Source: Sphingobacterium sp. ML3W (GTDB taxonomy: Bacteria; Bacteroidota; Bacteroidia; Sphingobacteriales; Sphingobacteriaceae). Taken from it: a stretch of DNA of 64,000 nt. Below the pieces are notes generated by a model, which worked only from the letters and a program-made list of their open reading frames with translations, searched no databases and was not told the DNA's origin. The position numbers and the translations under genes are program-made. How positions within the stretch are numbered: position 1 is the first letter of the stretch; each line of letters begins with the position of its first letter. Location: the NCBI RefSeq assembly GCF_029542085.1, contig NZ_CP107036.1, positions 4,340,001 through 4,404,000 of the forward strand, given 5' to 3'. This document shows positions 44,264 through 53,458 of this stretch, in pieces.

Positions 44264-45718
44264 ATGAAAAAACACATCATATTAGCGAGTTTATTGGGCA
44301 TCTTATTTTTAAGCTCTTGCAATAAATTTTTGGATGTCTTACCACGGACCCAAATTCCTGCGGATAAGTTATTCGATTCCGAACAAGGGTTTAAAGATGC
44401 TTTGGCGGGCGTTTATATTTCGGCAAAAAGTAGCGCAAGCTATGGAAAAGCTTTAACTTTTGGAACATTAGAAAGCCTAGTCTCCAGTTGGGACGTGACC
44501 ACAAATACTGTGGAACAGCAGCTGGGACTGTTCAACTATACTGACAATCGCGTAATTGATCAATTCAATGCCATATTTAGTAAGCAGTATGCAACAATCG
44601 CTTCAATTAACTCTATTCTGCAGAATTTAGAAGCCAACAAATCTGTTTTCAAGACCGAGGGGGTATATCAAGTGATCAAAGCAGAATGCCTGGGTTTACG
44701 TGCTTATATACACTTTGATCTTATGCGGCTATATGGCCCGATCCCAAGTGATCCATCCACTGGAAATCAACTTGCTTATGTAACAGAATTCAACAGAGAG
44801 ATCCATCAGCATATTTCTTATGAAGAATTTAAAAGCAAAATTTTTACAGATCTGAAACAGGCTGAAGAACTCATCAAAGAATTCGACCCCATGCTTACCT
44901 ATTCGATGAATGACGTAAGAAATCCGAATGGTTTTGGAAGCAATTACAAACCATTGGATGACTTCCTATCTTATCGCAATATGCGCATGAACTACTACGC
45001 AATGAAAGCTTTAGAATCCCGTGCAAATTTGTGGTATGGGGACAAAGACGGTGCTTACAAAGCCGCCAAAGAAGTGATTGATGCAAAAGATGCGAATGAA
45101 GACGCTAAATTCAAATTAGCAACAGGGAAAGAGTTTACAGCAACCAATTACATCCTAACTTCCGAACAGATCTTCGGACTTTATGCTTTTGATTTAGCAA
45201 AAACCTATACGGATAATTTTGGTAATGCAACCTATCGTAAAGGTACATCTGCGACAACCATCACAAATCAACTCTACGGAAATACTGGAACTGATTTTAG
45301 AGAATCTTCCCTTTGGAATATTGTTACATTGGCCAGTGGTTCTAAATATAATGTCTTAAGAAAATTCTGGGTCACAGCCGACAACGTAACCGTTTTGACG
45401 GATTACAAACAACTTCCTATGATACGAACCAGTGAACTTTATCTCATTTTAGCAGAAACCGCTCCATTCACTGAAGCCTTAGACTATTTGAAAACCTTTA
45501 GAGCAAATCGGAACATATCAAATCTCACTATACCAGGGGACGCTCCAACATTACAAAACGAGATTATCAAGGAATACCGTAAAGAATTCTATGGTGAGGG
45601 ACAGGCCTTTTATATATACAAAAGACTCAATGTCCCAAAAGCGCAAGTCCTTTTTGCGCCATCAACAGCAGTTGTAAACTACCTTTTGCCCATGCCAACC
45701 GTTGAATCCATTAATTAA
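44264..45718 (+). CDS. SusD/RagB family outer-membrane lipoprotein
   Basis: This 484-residue protein is counted from the ATG at 44264; a longer frame would overlap the SusC gene by about 100 bp. It has the signal ILFLSSC (Cys19) and NKFLDVLPRTQIPADKLF, the standard SusD start. The SusD helices show as IKAECLGLRAYIHFDLMRLY and PMIRTSELYLILAET, and the end as YRKEFYGEGQAFYIYKRL. It lies 4 bp after SusC. DUF4843 and PKD-like lipoprotein genes follow immediately, in the order seen in other SusC/SusD loci with these partners. Confidence 0.93.
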   Translation: MKKHIILASLLGILFLSSCNKFLDVLPRTQIPADKLFDSEQGFKDALAGVYISAKSSASYGKALTFGTLESLVSSWDVTTNTVEQQLGLFNYTDNRVIDQFNAIFSKQYATIASINSILQNLEANKSVFKTEGVYQVIKAECLGLRAYIHFDLMRLYGPIPSDPSTGNQLAYVTEFNREIHQHISYEEFKSKIFTDLKQAEELIKEFDPMLTYSMNDVRNPNGFGSNYKPLDDFLSYRNMRMNYYAMKALESRANLWYGDKDGAYKAAKEVIDAKDANEDAKFKLATGKEFTATNYILTSEQIFGLYAFDLAKTYTDNFGNATYRKGTSATTITNQLYGNTGTDFRESSLWNIVTLASGSKYNVLRKFWVTADNVTVLTDYKQLPMIRTSELYLILAETAPFTEALDYLKTFRANRNISNLTIPGDAPTLQNEIIKEYRKEFYGEGQAFYIYKRLNVPKAQVLFAPSTAVVNYLLPMPTVESIN

Positions 45719-45726
45719 TCACCATT

Positions 45727-46494
45727 ATGAAACCATATTTTTTATCAATTATAGCTGGTATTGTATGCATCTCGTTCAATAGCTGCAAAAAAGACCAATA
45801 TTATATATTTGACGATATCCCAAGATTACAATTTGGGCCACCACTCTCGACTCTTAAACTCAATGAATATACGGATTCGTTAAAATCTGAAACATTCTTT
45901 TACGAAGCACAGGATATCCATCAAGATACGGTGTATTTTGATATCTATACTGTGGGAGAGACATCTAAAAAAGACCGGAAATATCAGCTTCAACAAATTC
46001 AACTCAATGGGTTGGAAAATGCCATCCCAGGAAAACATTTCGTTGCGTTTGATGATCCAGCTGTTGCCAACCTCTATGTTATCAAATCCGACTCTGTACA
46101 TGCAAGAGTACCTATAGTCATTTTAAGGGATGGAGAATTAAAAAATAAAACGGTCAATCTTGGTATTTCAATCGTTGAGAATGAAAACTTTGCTATTGGT
46201 GAGCCCACTAAATCTTGGCGAAAACTACAATTTACCGACCGTCTCAGCCAACCTAACGCCTGGACAACCTCTTACTCCACGTATTATTTTGGAGCATACA
46301 GTGTCAGAAAACATGAATTCATGATTGAGGTAACCGGAAAAAAATGGGATCAGGAATTTATAGCAAATCTCGCATCTGATCAAACAAGTTATTATAAATC
46401 CGTCCTTGGAATGGCGGTGATAGATTACAATAAGCGACATCCAAGTGCACCTCTACGTGCCGAAAATGGTGATCTCATTACTTTCCCTAATTAA
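45727..46494 (+). CDS. DUF4843 domain lipoprotein
   Basis: This 255-residue protein has a lipoprotein signal (CISFNSC, Cys20) and the DUF4843 pattern: YYIFDDIPRLQFGPP near the start, then TVYFDIYTVGETSKKDRKYQ and beta-rich segments, ending AVIDYNKRHPSAPLRAENGD. Such proteins accompany SusC/SusD pairs, and are likely surface lipoproteins of Ig-like fold that help bind the substrate. It starts 8 bp after SusD and ends 9 bp before the PKD-like gene, so the genes form one transcript. No catalytic motif is visible. Confidence 0.87.
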   Translation: MKPYFLSIIAGIVCISFNSCKKDQYYIFDDIPRLQFGPPLSTLKLNEYTDSLKSETFFYEAQDIHQDTVYFDIYTVGETSKKDRKYQLQQIQLNGLENAIPGKHFVAFDDPAVANLYVIKSDSVHARVPIVILRDGELKNKTVNLGISIVENENFAIGEPTKSWRKLQFTDRLSQPNAWTTSYSTYYFGAYSVRKHEFMIEVTGKKWDQEFIANLASDQTSYYKSVLGMAVIDYNKRHPSAPLRAENGDLITFPN

Positions 46495-46503
46495 ACATAA
46501 GCG

Positions 46504-48057
46504 ATGAAAAAGATAAATATTTACCTATTACTCCTTGGCTGTCTATCCATTTTAGCCTGCTCAAAAGATAAAAGCAATTATGATTACAGCGAAGCTGAGC
46601 ATATCGATATCGAAGGCATTGAATCAAAATACAGTGTTATATCGCTAAAAGACACGTTAAAAATATCCCCAACAGCAAAATCAAATAAGGACGGTGAATT
46701 AGAATATAGATGGGGATTTTACGAAACCAATGTTCAAGGAAGAGCTGAACCATTGGATACAATCGCCAGGAGCCAGAACCTTCGCTATTTTATAACCGAG
46801 GATGCCAAGGACTGGGTAGCTGTCTGTATCGTTAAAAACAAAAAAACAGGTTACAGCCAGTACAAAACTGCAACCGTAACGGTAAGTACACAGTTTACAC
46901 GGGGCTGGTATGTCCTTAAAGATGACGGCAACAATTCAGATTTGGATCTTTACCTTACCCCACAAAATAATGTGGTAAATGGAAAAATCGAAAATGTATA
47001 TAGCGCGGCAAATAATCAAAAAATAGAAGGAAAGGCAAATTTTATTAGCTTCTCTTCCAGCTACAAAAGCAATATCTTAAATCCTGCGACTTATTCAAAT
47101 ACCCGGGCTTTATTTCTTGTTACAGACAAAGATGTACAGGCTATTAATGTCAATAATCTAAAAAAAATAAGAGACAGGCAGAACCTATTCTTAGGCGGAC
47201 CACAAACGATATCTGGAACTACGGGCGCTTTCGTAGGAAGTAGTGCCAATTATGTTATTAATAACGCACAGTTATATAATATCTACGCGATGAGCGCCAA
47301 CACAGGTCAGTTTGGAAACAAGGCAATGATCGATGGAAACAATAGTGCTTACGAATTATCAAAATTTATGATCTCTGGTGGTAGTAATGATCCTATTTTA
47401 TTCGACAATTTAGGTGGAAATTTCGTTACACTGGGGAATGGATATGGATCTACCATGACTATATTTTCTGATGATAAGGACAATGATTTCAGCACGACGA
47501 AGAACAATCAGAAAGCGCTGTTTTTAGGAATGAAATCAAATATCTACCTACCTGATCCCGATTACTATTATAAAACTGTCGGATACGCAATTTTGCAGGA
47601 CAAAACCGACCCCAGTCTGAAATCCCTCTGTGCATTAGAAAAAAATAAGTATGTCTTAAAAATAAAAAAAGATAGCATAGGGCCTTCTTCTAAATTATAT
47701 GATGCAAGCCTGCATACCTTATTATTCGAAGATGAAAACCTGCTATATTTCGTCAACAACAATCAAGTATATAGCAAAAATCTGAGCAACGGTTTTGAAC
47801 AATTGCAGTTTAATGCCCCCGGAGGAGAACAGGTTACTTTTATTAAACATCTCAAATACTCAGAATCAGGATATGCTTTCAATTTCTTCGTCGTTGGAAC
47901 AAAAATTGGATCGAACTATAAAATCCGAATGTTTACGAAAAACTCGGGGAATTTAGATCCAAATCCCGCACAGATACTCGAAGGAACCGGTACAGCACGT
48001 TCGCTGATCTATATTGCACCATCTGTTTATGACTACACTTACCCATGGTCTTATTAA
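46504..48057 (+). CDS. PKD-like family surface lipoprotein
   Basis: This 517-residue lipoprotein (SILACSKDKSNYDY, Cys19) has an N-terminal PKD-like beta-sandwich (about 30-130) with LKISPTAKSNKDGELEYRW and a longer C-terminal part with repeated beta strands that looks like an incomplete propeller, for example FTRGWYVLKDDGNNSDLDLY. It matches the PKD-like proteins that follow DUF4843 in Bacteroidota loci. It should sit on the cell surface and take part in binding the cargo of the SusC channel. The gene lies 9 bp after the DUF4843 gene and 29 bp before the first thioredoxin-type gene. Confidence 0.82.
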   Translation: MKKINIYLLLLGCLSILACSKDKSNYDYSEAEHIDIEGIESKYSVISLKDTLKISPTAKSNKDGELEYRWGFYETNVQGRAEPLDTIARSQNLRYFITEDAKDWVAVCIVKNKKTGYSQYKTATVTVSTQFTRGWYVLKDDGNNSDLDLYLTPQNNVVNGKIENVYSAANNQKIEGKANFISFSSSYKSNILNPATYSNTRALFLVTDKDVQAINVNNLKKIRDRQNLFLGGPQTISGTTGAFVGSSANYVINNAQLYNIYAMSANTGQFGNKAMIDGNNSAYELSKFMISGGSNDPILFDNLGGNFVTLGNGYGSTMTIFSDDKDNDFSTTKNNQKALFLGMKSNIYLPDPDYYYKTVGYAILQDKTDPSLKSLCALEKNKYVLKIKKDSIGPSSKLYDASLHTLLFEDENLLYFVNNNQVYSKNLSNGFEQLQFNAPGGEQVTFIKHLKYSESGYAFNFFVVGTKIGSNYKIRMFTKNSGNLDPNPAQILEGTGTARSLIYIAPSVYDYTYPWSY

Positions 48058-48086
48058 GGCTTTTATTACGTTATAAAACAATAAAA

Positions 48087-49466
48087 ATGAAAAAACACAT
48101 CATAACAGCTATAACATTCCTCAGCATAAGTGCAGTTTTTGCGCAAGCCCCAGTCCAAATCAAAGGAACATTTGACAAGGAGTTTATCAAACCCGTCAAA
48201 CTTTTCAAGGTCGTGAACGGCGATATGGTAGAGATCGCTTCGGCACAACCGCAATTGGATAAAAAGTTCGGCTTCACTTTTTATCCTGAATACGAGGGAT
48301 TTTATGCCATCGGTTCAGGAACAATAGGGAGTCAAACCGAGAATAATATCTTCTACTTTAAGCAGGGCGATCAACTCGAATTGACCGTCTCTGAAAAAAA
48401 CTACCAATTGACCGGCACAAATAACAGTAAGGAAAACCAGATTCTCAACCGTTGGCACGAAGAAGTCAACCCAATAGAACAGAAGGCCTTCAATTGGATG
48501 AAAACCCAAAGTACCTTTGTCGATTTTTTTCCAGACCTGGAAACTGTCGCCGCCAAAGCCAATAACTTCACAAAAAATAACAAAAGTGGAAACACAAAAT
48601 TCGATGCAAAACTACACGATTATATCCAATGGGATCTTGCCGCCAATGCGACAAATTTCTTAAATACACCGCGTTCGGCACACCCAGCTGTGGAGGAGTA
48701 TACGGATTACTACAAAAGTCTCACGTTGACCGATTTTGCAAAAAATGCATCTCTTGTTTATCAAATGCCCTGGGGAAATCGCACCTTGGGGGGTATCTCA
48801 TCGTTAGGCCGCCGGATCGCAAATATTCCTTACGAAAAAGGAATCGCAGGTTTACAAAAAGATGTGCAGCTTCTGCCTAACGACACTTTAAAAGGGGATA
48901 TTATCCTGACTTATCTGGCGCGACAAAAAGATTATACCAGCTATAAAGAAGCCGTAGATAAATATCATACGTATTTGCTAACTGCAAGCCAAAAGCAACG
49001 TGCAACAAAGATCATGAATGACATGGCCCAATTAAAGACTGGCGACCAGGGACTCAATTTTTCTTTCCCAGACAATAATGGGAAAACTGTAAAATTTGCC
49101 GATTTAAAAGGTAAAGTAGTATTAATCGACGTTTGGGCGACCTGGTGCGGGCCATGTAAAGCAGAGATACCGCATCTCAAAAAACTGGAGACAGAAATGC
49201 ATGGGACGGATGTACAGGTGGTAAGTATTTCCGTGGACGAGGAAAAAGATAAAGCCAAATGGCAAAAAATGATCAAAGACGAGCAACTTGGCGGCCTTCA
49301 GCTATTCGCCTCCGGATGGGGAGATTTTGCCGAATACTATAAAATTAAAGGTATTCCCCGTTTTATGGTATTTGACCGTCAAGGGAAGGTGGTGACAATA
49401 GATTCACCGCGTCCGTCAAGCCCAGAATTAAAACAGCTCCTTGAAAAAATATTAGCGACGAAATAG
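48087..49466 (+). CDS. TlpA-type thioredoxin protein with N-terminal DUF4369-like domain
   Basis: This 459-residue secreted protein starts at the ATG at 48087. A longer frame from 48045 overlaps the previous gene and lacks a good signal. The signal peptide ends FAQA (about 20). The N-terminal half (about 20-290) is DUF4369-like, starting VQIKGTFDKEFIKPVKLFKV. The C-terminal half is a thioredoxin/AhpC-TSA fold, with WATWCGPCKAEIPHL (Cys354 and Cys357) and cis-Pro region GIPRFMV. It is closely similar in order and motifs to the broken gene at 53459. A disulfide-reducing role in the periplasm is expected. The gene lies 2 bp before the next. Confidence 0.88.
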   Translation: MKKHIITAITFLSISAVFAQAPVQIKGTFDKEFIKPVKLFKVVNGDMVEIASAQPQLDKKFGFTFYPEYEGFYAIGSGTIGSQTENNIFYFKQGDQLELTVSEKNYQLTGTNNSKENQILNRWHEEVNPIEQKAFNWMKTQSTFVDFFPDLETVAAKANNFTKNNKSGNTKFDAKLHDYIQWDLAANATNFLNTPRSAHPAVEEYTDYYKSLTLTDFAKNASLVYQMPWGNRTLGGISSLGRRIANIPYEKGIAGLQKDVQLLPNDTLKGDIILTYLARQKDYTSYKEAVDKYHTYLLTASQKQRATKIMNDMAQLKTGDQGLNFSFPDNNGKTVKFADLKGKVVLIDVWATWCGPCKAEIPHLKKLETEMHGTDVQVVSISVDEEKDKAKWQKMIKDEQLGGLQLFASGWGDFAEYYKIKGIPRFMVFDRQGKVVTIDSPRPSSPELKQLLEKILATK

Positions 49467-49468
49467 CG

Positions 49469-50641
49469 ATGAATAAATTTTGGATTTACTTCCTATGCTT
49501 AACGTTATCTCCCTCGCTTCTATCTGCGCAGGGGGACAGCGTTACAATGAAAGGGAAAATAACATCGCCGGCAGTAGACCCTGTAGTAAAGCTGAGCATA
49601 TCATTTATCGACACTCAAGGTAAAAGACAAGGTTTCGCAACTCCAGTAAAGGATGGATTATTTGAAGTCAAGATCCCAAAACAAGCACAGGTGGTTGATG
49701 CTACCTTAAGGACTATTGGCAAAGATCCAAACACCAGCGCATTACAACAGGTCATGCGTCATCCGCTCAATATTTTTATTTCTGAAAATGATATCATTAT
49801 AGACGGCAATGCCGAGGAACTTGATTTAGCGCAAGTCAGAGGTGGAGAAGAAAACAATGAATACAATAGCTTGCGTCAATCAACAGCTGGATATATAAAG
49901 CAAAAAAACAGATTATACAGTCCAATTCTCGAGGGAAAGATAAGTACTGAATCTCCAGAAGGTAAAACGATACTCGAACAGCTCAGCCAATTAGGCAAAA
50001 AAGAAAGTGATCTCCAAAAGAAGTTTATAGAAAACCATCCGGAATCCTATGTCAGTTTATTTTTGCTTTACAGAATGAAGTTTAGCTATACTTCCGAAGA
50101 CTATAAATTTGCATTTAATCGTCTTGCTTCGAATTATAAATCAACAGACATGGGTAAAGCGATAGCGTCGACAATTGCAAAAGAAACCGTGACTGCGAAA
50201 GGGAAAGCAGCACCGCTATTTACACGGACAACTGCCTACGGAACTCCTTTTAGGTTAGAAAAGATGCAAGGCCGTGTTATTCTACTCGACTTTTGGGGGA
50301 GCTGGTGTGGCCCATGCCGTGCAAGTATGCCACACCTCCAACAGCTTTACAGTCGTTACAAAAACAAAGGCTTTGAAATTATCGGTATTGCCCAAGAACG
50401 AGGTAAAACACTTGATGAGTCAAAAAACACCTGGCACAAAGCTATAGAAGAACTCAACTTGCCTTGGACAAATGTCTTAAATAACGAGAACAAGGAGCAA
50501 ATGGATATTGTAAAAGAATATCAGATCAGTGGTTTTCCAACAAAAATTCTGGTGGATGAAAATGGAAAAATCATTTTGCGCGTTATAGCATCGGCAACAG
50601 ATGACATCGATATTGCACTAAAAAAGATCTACGGCTATTAA
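49469..50641 (+). CDS. TlpA-type thioredoxin protein with N-terminal DUF4369-like domain
   Basis: This 390-residue protein has a signal peptide (about 1-20, ending LLSAQG), an N-terminal DUF4369-like part (about 25-220, VTMKGKITSPAVDPVVKL) and a C-terminal TlpA-like thioredoxin with WGSWCGPCRASMPHLQQLY (Cys280 and Cys283) and cis-Pro GFPTKIL. It is a shorter cousin of the preceding protein. The start overlaps no other frame, and it is 2 bp behind the previous stop, so the genes are translationally coupled. It likely supplies reducing power to a periplasmic or surface partner. Confidence 0.88.
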   Translation: MNKFWIYFLCLTLSPSLLSAQGDSVTMKGKITSPAVDPVVKLSISFIDTQGKRQGFATPVKDGLFEVKIPKQAQVVDATLRTIGKDPNTSALQQVMRHPLNIFISENDIIIDGNAEELDLAQVRGGEENNEYNSLRQSTAGYIKQKNRLYSPILEGKISTESPEGKTILEQLSQLGKKESDLQKKFIENHPESYVSLFLLYRMKFSYTSEDYKFAFNRLASNYKSTDMGKAIASTIAKETVTAKGKAAPLFTRTTAYGTPFRLEKMQGRVILLDFWGSWCGPCRASMPHLQQLYSRYKNKGFEIIGIAQERGKTLDESKNTWHKAIEELNLPWTNVLNNENKEQMDIVKEYQISGFPTKILVDENGKIILRVIASATDDIDIALKKIYGY

Positions 50642-50645
50642 CCTA

Positions 50646-52175
50646 ATGAGATCAATTACTAAAGACAATAACTTAAAAACCATGCCTTATAAACCAATAA
50701 TCAAAGCTGGGAGCCTCTTACTGTTGACAGTCTGGGTATCATGGTCAAAAGCTCAGCTAGCGGCACAATTACCAGCTAAACTACTGACATGTTTTGAACA
50801 GAAAGACACCTCTATGATAACAGGTGAACTCGCACCAAATTTTTCCGTAGCAGGACATACTGGTGCAGGAGCAAGCTTCCGCTTAAACCAAATTGTCAAA
50901 AATTACCCCCTAAAAGCCGTACATATTCTATCGGACAAGAAAACAAAAAGAGGGACATTACTTCAAATAGAGGTCACAGATACAAAGGGTAAGACAACAA
51001 GCAATCAAGCTTTGGTCGACAAAGAGGGAAAACTCATCTATTTCAGTCTTTTTGATCAACTCTACGGACTAAAAAGAGAAATCCAGCCTAAATTACGTGC
51101 AGTCATTCCATTTGAAAACAAAAACGGATCTATTTACCTGCAGGTAAAAATCAATGGATACGAAAAACCCTTAAGGCTCCTCTTTGACACCGGAGCAGAT
51201 GGTATGGCTGTCAACCAACAACTTGCTGATGCTATGGGCCTAAAGGTAACGCGTGAGAACAACGCTTCAGTAGTCGGTGGTAATACAAAGATTCAGGTAT
51301 CTGACAACAATAGTATTCTATTAGACACGCTTAAGCTGACAGGACAAGGGATTGCCATCTTTCCTGAAATGGGAAAAGAAGGCGATGGCATCATCGGCAA
51401 TAGCTTGATACGACAATTTATCACGCATATCGACTACGATAAAAATACGCTTTCATTATACGACTTCGGAGATTTTCAATACAAAGGCAAGGGAACGGTA
51501 GTACCGATTACAATGCCTGCCGGTGTAATGATATTGCCCGGACAGCTTGAGATCGTCAAGGACAAGAGTTACTCGGGGCATTTTGTTTTCGACACTGGTG
51601 CTTCGTATGACCTGATCTGTTTCCGTCCTTTTGTACGCCAAAATAAACTGCTGGTCAGCGGATTCAAACCCGAGACTCAGGCCGCAACGGTAAGCATGGG
51701 AGTTTCCTCCCCCACCTTCTCGGGCAAAAGCTACCAATTTGCCATTTCTCCACTGCCCCCAATGCAAGGCTTGCCTGTCACACTCATGGGCGGTAGTGCT
51801 GGAAATGAACAATGGCAACCTGGTTTCGATGGTTCAATTGGCGTTCGCCTATTAAGCCGTTATAACATTACAATAAATCTAGCAGAAAGCGAGGCCTACT
51901 TTTCTCCAAATAAATTACATGCCCACCCGCAGGATTTTTTGATAAAGAATTATCAGTTTGGCTGGGATAATGCCGGGCAGCTTAAAGCTCTTGGAGTTGT
52001 AGGAGCCGTCGAAAATCCAACGGGTCTGAAAGCAGGAGATTTGATTCAACGTATAGACAAGTATACGGTCGATCAATTGAAAAAAAATTCGACCCTGATA
52101 GATGCGATTCGATTAAAAGCAGCAGGAGAATCTATTTCGATTACCAGGACTGACGATAATATCGTAAACATCTAA
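50646..52175 (+). CDS. Secreted retropepsin-like aspartic protease with PDZ-like end
   Basis: This 509-residue protein has two aspartic-protease motifs, LLFDTGADGMAV (Asp181) and FVFDTGASYDLI (Asp316), each in a beta-rich lobe, so one chain may form a full pepsin-like active site. A C-terminal PDZ-like stretch follows (about 430-505, GAVENPTGLKAGDLIQRID). The signal peptide fits best from Met13 (50682), MPYKPIIKAGSLLLLTVWVS, so that start is likely; the ATG at 50646 is the other choice. It lies 4 bp after the thioredoxin gene. Proteases of this type in Bacteroidota are poorly known. Peptidase activity on the imported cargo or on a surface partner is a reasonable guess. Confidence 0.8.
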   Translation: MRSITKDNNLKTMPYKPIIKAGSLLLLTVWVSWSKAQLAAQLPAKLLTCFEQKDTSMITGELAPNFSVAGHTGAGASFRLNQIVKNYPLKAVHILSDKKTKRGTLLQIEVTDTKGKTTSNQALVDKEGKLIYFSLFDQLYGLKREIQPKLRAVIPFENKNGSIYLQVKINGYEKPLRLLFDTGADGMAVNQQLADAMGLKVTRENNASVVGGNTKIQVSDNNSILLDTLKLTGQGIAIFPEMGKEGDGIIGNSLIRQFITHIDYDKNTLSLYDFGDFQYKGKGTVVPITMPAGVMILPGQLEIVKDKSYSGHFVFDTGASYDLICFRPFVRQNKLLVSGFKPETQAATVSMGVSSPTFSGKSYQFAISPLPPMQGLPVTLMGGSAGNEQWQPGFDGSIGVRLLSRYNITINLAESEAYFSPNKLHAHPQDFLIKNYQFGWDNAGQLKALGVVGAVENPTGLKAGDLIQRIDKYTVDQLKKNSTLIDAIRLKAAGESISITRTDDNIVNI

Positions 52176-52220
52176 TCACGCTAAAAAGATATACTACCCT
52201 TAATTCTCAAAACAAATTAT

Positions 52221-53447
52221 ATGAAAAAGCGTATTTTTTATATTATCATAGCCTATTTTGGCATATTCTTTTCAAACGCGGCAATTGCGCAGGAAAAAAC
52301 CTTCCAAGGCAGTTATGCGGAATGCCAGGCAAAGGCAAAAAAGGAAAACAAACTCATTCTGATAGATCTGTACTTTGTAGGCTGTATGCCTTGTGCTGAG
52401 ATGGACAAACAAGTATTCCCGGATCCAGTCGTTATGAAGGAACTCAACGACAATTATATTATGTACAAAACAGATGTCATGAAAGAGACCGACGGGAAGA
52501 AATTAGCTCGTAAGTACGGTGCCCCAGGATTCCCCACCTATGTCATCGTAAGCCCCGAAGGTAAAACCATACTGACCGAATCTGGTTTCTTTGGTGTAGA
52601 CCGATTTGTGCCACTACTGAAAGAAGCCGTACGGTTGAATAAAGCGCAGCAGTATTTAGCCTTTAATAGTACGCTGGACAACGACTTCCCCGCTGCTTAC
52701 AGCGAGCGTTTTATCAAAACCGGAGAAAAACATGATTTTGCGGAACTCGAAGGATATCTCGAGCAACAAAAGGATCTCTTCAATGAGACAGCTTTCTTGG
52801 CCAATAGCGTGACCTCCTTTACAAAATATAATAACTGGGCTTATGACAATCTTCCAAAACTGATTAAACTATACGGCGGAAATCTACTCCGCAACAAAAT
52901 TTCAACAATTGCCAAAGTAAAAAGTAAACAATATGGGGCAGCGCAGCAATTGGATAGCCTAAACACCATGTTGACCTATATACGTCCTACGTTCAATGAT
53001 AAATTATGGGAGGTGTTTTTACCTGGGTTTGTTACGAGTTACTATGCGGGCTCACAAAATGCGGCCAGCTATTTTGCGCTGATTGACGAATATAAACTCT
53101 ACCCTACTTGGGACGAACGTAGCAATGCCTTCGGACCGGTCATTATGGATCAGTCAAAAAATCCGACAATCCTGAAATCTATACGAGCTGAATATCTAGC
53201 CGCAGCACAACGAAACACACTGGATCCGGTGGATAGTTATCGACTGATACTATTAAATTACTATTTGAAAGATTTTGATCAGGCTTCCAAAGGGATGGAA
53301 AAACTACTGAAATCAGACCTGACATCTCCATTCCTAAACATCGACAAAAAAGACCTACAAGACTTACGTGAGGCCATACAAAGAAAAGATGCCAGCTTAT
53401 ATAAGGCTAAGGATATTAAGAAAATTATTCCATTTAAATTAAGTTAA
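52221..53447 (+). CDS. Secreted thioredoxin family protein
   Basis: This 408-residue protein has a signal peptide (1-24, ending AAIAQ) and a thioredoxin-like domain at its N-terminus, with LILIDLYFVGCMPCAEMD (Cys55 and Cys58) and GAPGFPTYVIVSPEG carrying the cis-Pro loop. The C-terminal 270 residues are helical and of no recognised type. Unlike its neighbours, the redox domain is N-terminal. The CMPC active site suggests a DsbC/DsbD-like or thiol-disulfide exchange role in the periplasm. It is 45 bp behind the aspartic protease gene and 11 bp before the broken TlpA gene, in the same direction. Confidence 0.85.
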   Translation: MKKRIFYIIIAYFGIFFSNAAIAQEKTFQGSYAECQAKAKKENKLILIDLYFVGCMPCAEMDKQVFPDPVVMKELNDNYIMYKTDVMKETDGKKLARKYGAPGFPTYVIVSPEGKTILTESGFFGVDRFVPLLKEAVRLNKAQQYLAFNSTLDNDFPAAYSERFIKTGEKHDFAELEGYLEQQKDLFNETAFLANSVTSFTKYNNWAYDNLPKLIKLYGGNLLRNKISTIAKVKSKQYGAAQQLDSLNTMLTYIRPTFNDKLWEVFLPGFVTSYYAGSQNAASYFALIDEYKLYPTWDERSNAFGPVIMDQSKNPTILKSIRAEYLAAAQRNTLDPVDSYRLILLNYYLKDFDQASKGMEKLLKSDLTSPFLNIDKKDLQDLREAIQRKDASLYKAKDIKKIIPFKLS

Positions 53448-53458
53448 TCCTCTATATC

